Program-made: the position numbers and the translations under genes
Source of the DNA: Spirochaetia bacterium
Lineage (GTDB): Bacteria > Spirochaetota > Spirochaetia > Treponematales > Rectinemataceae
DNA length: 7,455 nucleotides
Assembly (NCBI GenBank): GCA_021286925.1
Contig: JAJTBL010000082.1
Coordinates: 1-7,455 of the forward strand
Reading direction: 5' to 3'
The notes under the pieces: generated by a model
What the model saw: the letters and a program-made list of their open reading frames with translations, nothing else
Database searches by the model: none
Told to the model about the DNA's origin: nothing
In this document: positions 6,267 through 7,455 of the stretch, piece by piece
Position numbering within the stretch: position 1 is the first letter of the stretch
Layout: every line of letters starts with the position of its first letter

Positions 6267-7349
6267 ATGCAGAAAGAAAATGCGGGGCTGAATGAGGTAC
6301 AGAGGAATCCAGGTTCCGAAATCGAGTTCTGTTCACTTGCATCTCTGAAAGACCGGTTGCCCAGACAAACCACCGCGGTCATCGCGGACAGAAGGGTGCA
6401 TGCCCTCTATGGAAAATTCTTCGAGGAATTCCCGCTTATCCAGGTTCCGGCAGGGGAGCCTGCCAAATCATATTCCGAGCTTCTGAACCTTTATAAGGCA
6501 CTCGCGGAGATGGAAGCAGACCGTTCATGGACCTTACTGGCGCTCGGCGGCGGTTCAACCAGCGACTTGGCGGGCTTTGCCGCGCATACCTGGATGCGGG
6601 GTGTCCGCCTGCTGGTTGCGCCGACGACCCTCCTCGCCATGACTGACGCGAGCCTGGGCGGCAAAAACGGCATCGACCTGGAAGGCTATAAGAACCTTGT
6701 CGGCTCATTTCATTTTCCAGAAATAATTTACTGCGACATCGACACGCTCTATTCTCTCGACGCAGGGCAGTTTTCTTCAGGCATGGCGGAAGTGATCAAA
6801 CACGCGGTTTTACAGGGCGAAAGCACCTTTGCCTTTCTCGAGTCTCTTGCTGAAAAAGGCCGTGAGTCTTCGCCTGCGAATTTTCCCGCGGGTATCGACA
6901 GGGCGGACATGCTCAGGATGGTGCGTGAGTCTCAGGCAGTCAAACTGAATATTGTTGCCCGGGATCCGAAGGAACAGAATGAACGCAGACTTCTGAATCT
7001 CGGCCACACCTTTGGGCATGCCATAGAAAAAGTGACGGGCGCCCTGCACGGTCATTCAGTCGCTGTCGGAATGGTGATTGCCTGCGATTATGCTGTTAAA
7101 AACGCTCTGATGGACGCCAATACCGCGGATCGAATCAAGCAACTGTTGGCAGCCTTTGACCTGCCGACCAATCTTGAAGCGCTTGGCTATCGGGGCGGGA
7201 GAAAGGCTCTGTCAGACGCCATTCGCCTTGACAAAAAACGCGGCGGTCCGCGCATGAATTTTGTTGTCCCGAGGAAAATCGGGCTTGTTGAGATTCATTC
7301 GGTCGATATCGAGATTCTGACAAATTTTATCGAAAAAGAGGTATCATGA
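6267..7349 (+). CDS. aroB: 3-dehydroquinate synthase
   Basis: Converts DAHP to 3-dehydroquinate using NAD and a divalent metal, the second shikimate step. From the ATG at 6267 it is 360 residues, the usual family length. Visible motifs are LLALGGGSTSDLAGF (90-104), VAPTTLLAMTDASLGGKNGID (117-137), YKNLVGSFHFP (141-151), SGMAEVIKHAVL (171-182), NLGHTFGHAIE (244-254) and LHGHSVAVGM (260-269). The metal ligands expected from family structures correspond to Glu175, His247 and His263. The frame can also start at a TTG at 6249, overlapping the aroF stop as TTGA. I prefer the ATG because TGAGGA (6250-6255) lies 11 bases upstream of it, while the TTG has only a weak purine run before it; the choice adds or removes six residues. 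The stop overlaps the aroC start (ATGA), which suggests translational coupling. Confidence 0.95.
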   Translation: MQKENAGLNEVQRNPGSEIEFCSLASLKDRLPRQTTAVIADRRVHALYGKFFEEFPLIQVPAGEPAKSYSELLNLYKALAEMEADRSWTLLALGGGSTSDLAGFAAHTWMRGVRLLVAPTTLLAMTDASLGGKNGIDLEGYKNLVGSFHFPEIIYCDIDTLYSLDAGQFSSGMAEVIKHAVLQGESTFAFLESLAEKGRESSPANFPAGIDRADMLRMVRESQAVKLNIVARDPKEQNERRLLNLGHTFGHAIEKVTGALHGHSVAVGMVIACDYAVKNALMDANTADRIKQLLAAFDLPTNLEALGYRGGRKALSDAIRLDKKRGGPRMNFVVPRKIGLVEIHSVDIEILTNFIEKEVS

Positions 7350-7455
7350 ACCGGTTTGGAAGAATTTTTGGCGTTGAGCTTTTTGGCGAATCGCATGGCA
7401 AACAGGTCGGTGTTGTCATCGATGGCTGTCCGCCGGGAATCCCTTTGGCAGAAAA
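7346..7455 (+). CDS. aroC: Chorismate synthase (N-terminal part, cut by window edge)
   Basis: Makes chorismate from 5-enolpyruvylshikimate-3-phosphate with reduced flavin, the last common step to the aromatic amino acids. Only 36 full codons are present. They show FGRIFGVELFGESHG (4-18) and VGVVIDGCPPGIPLAE (21-36), which match the conserved chorismate synthase N-terminus; the His in GESHG is a conserved active-site residue in the family. The ATG overlaps the aroB TGA as ATGA, and AGAGG (7337-7341) sits four bases upstream, so it is translated as part of aroFBC. Confidence 0.94.
   Translation, partial: MNRFGRIFGVELFGESHGKQVGVVIDGCPPGIPLAE

Overview
This window is ordinary chromosomal bacterial DNA of roughly balanced base composition (judged by eye). 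It contains five protein genes in two divergent transcription units. No RNA gene, insertion sequence, CRISPR array or prophage was seen. The best clue to the organism is that both phenylalanyl-tRNA synthetase genes encode the archaeal/eukaryotic-type enzyme, not the usual bacterial one. Among bacteria this type is best known from spirochetes, so a free-living or gut-associated member of Spirochaetota is my best guess, not a firm call. Promoters and ribosome-binding sites look bacterial.

Leftward unit (minus strand, positions 5207 down to 1). A 1008-residue multidomain protein comes first (2181-5207): two receiver-like domains, a middle conserved block, a PEP-synthase/pyruvate-phosphate-dikinase-type ATP-grasp domain and a conserved C-terminal block. 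A 135-bp gap carrying a perfect 12-bp-arm palindrome follows. Then come pheS (483-2045) and pheT (1-466, cut by the window edge), 16 nt apart and each with a good Shine-Dalgarno sequence.

Rightward unit (plus strand, 5344 onward). aroF (type I-beta DAHP synthase), aroB (3-dehydroquinate synthase) and aroC (chorismate synthase, only its first 36 codons in the window) form a tight operon with overlapping gene junctions. It covers the first, second and last steps of the shikimate pathway.

The two units diverge from a 136-bp control region (5208-5343). This holds a good promoter for aroF, a perfect -10 box directly upstream of the big gene, and a 10-bp-arm inverted repeat that places the aroF -35 box in its centre. 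The theme is aromatic amino acid supply and use: aroFBC makes chorismate from PEP and erythrose-4-phosphate, and pheST charges phenylalanine. The large receiver/ATP-grasp protein belongs to a family whose relatives make or use PEP, but it lacks the phosphohistidine and PEP-binding domains those enzymes need. Its function is unknown to me, and it is the most interesting item here.
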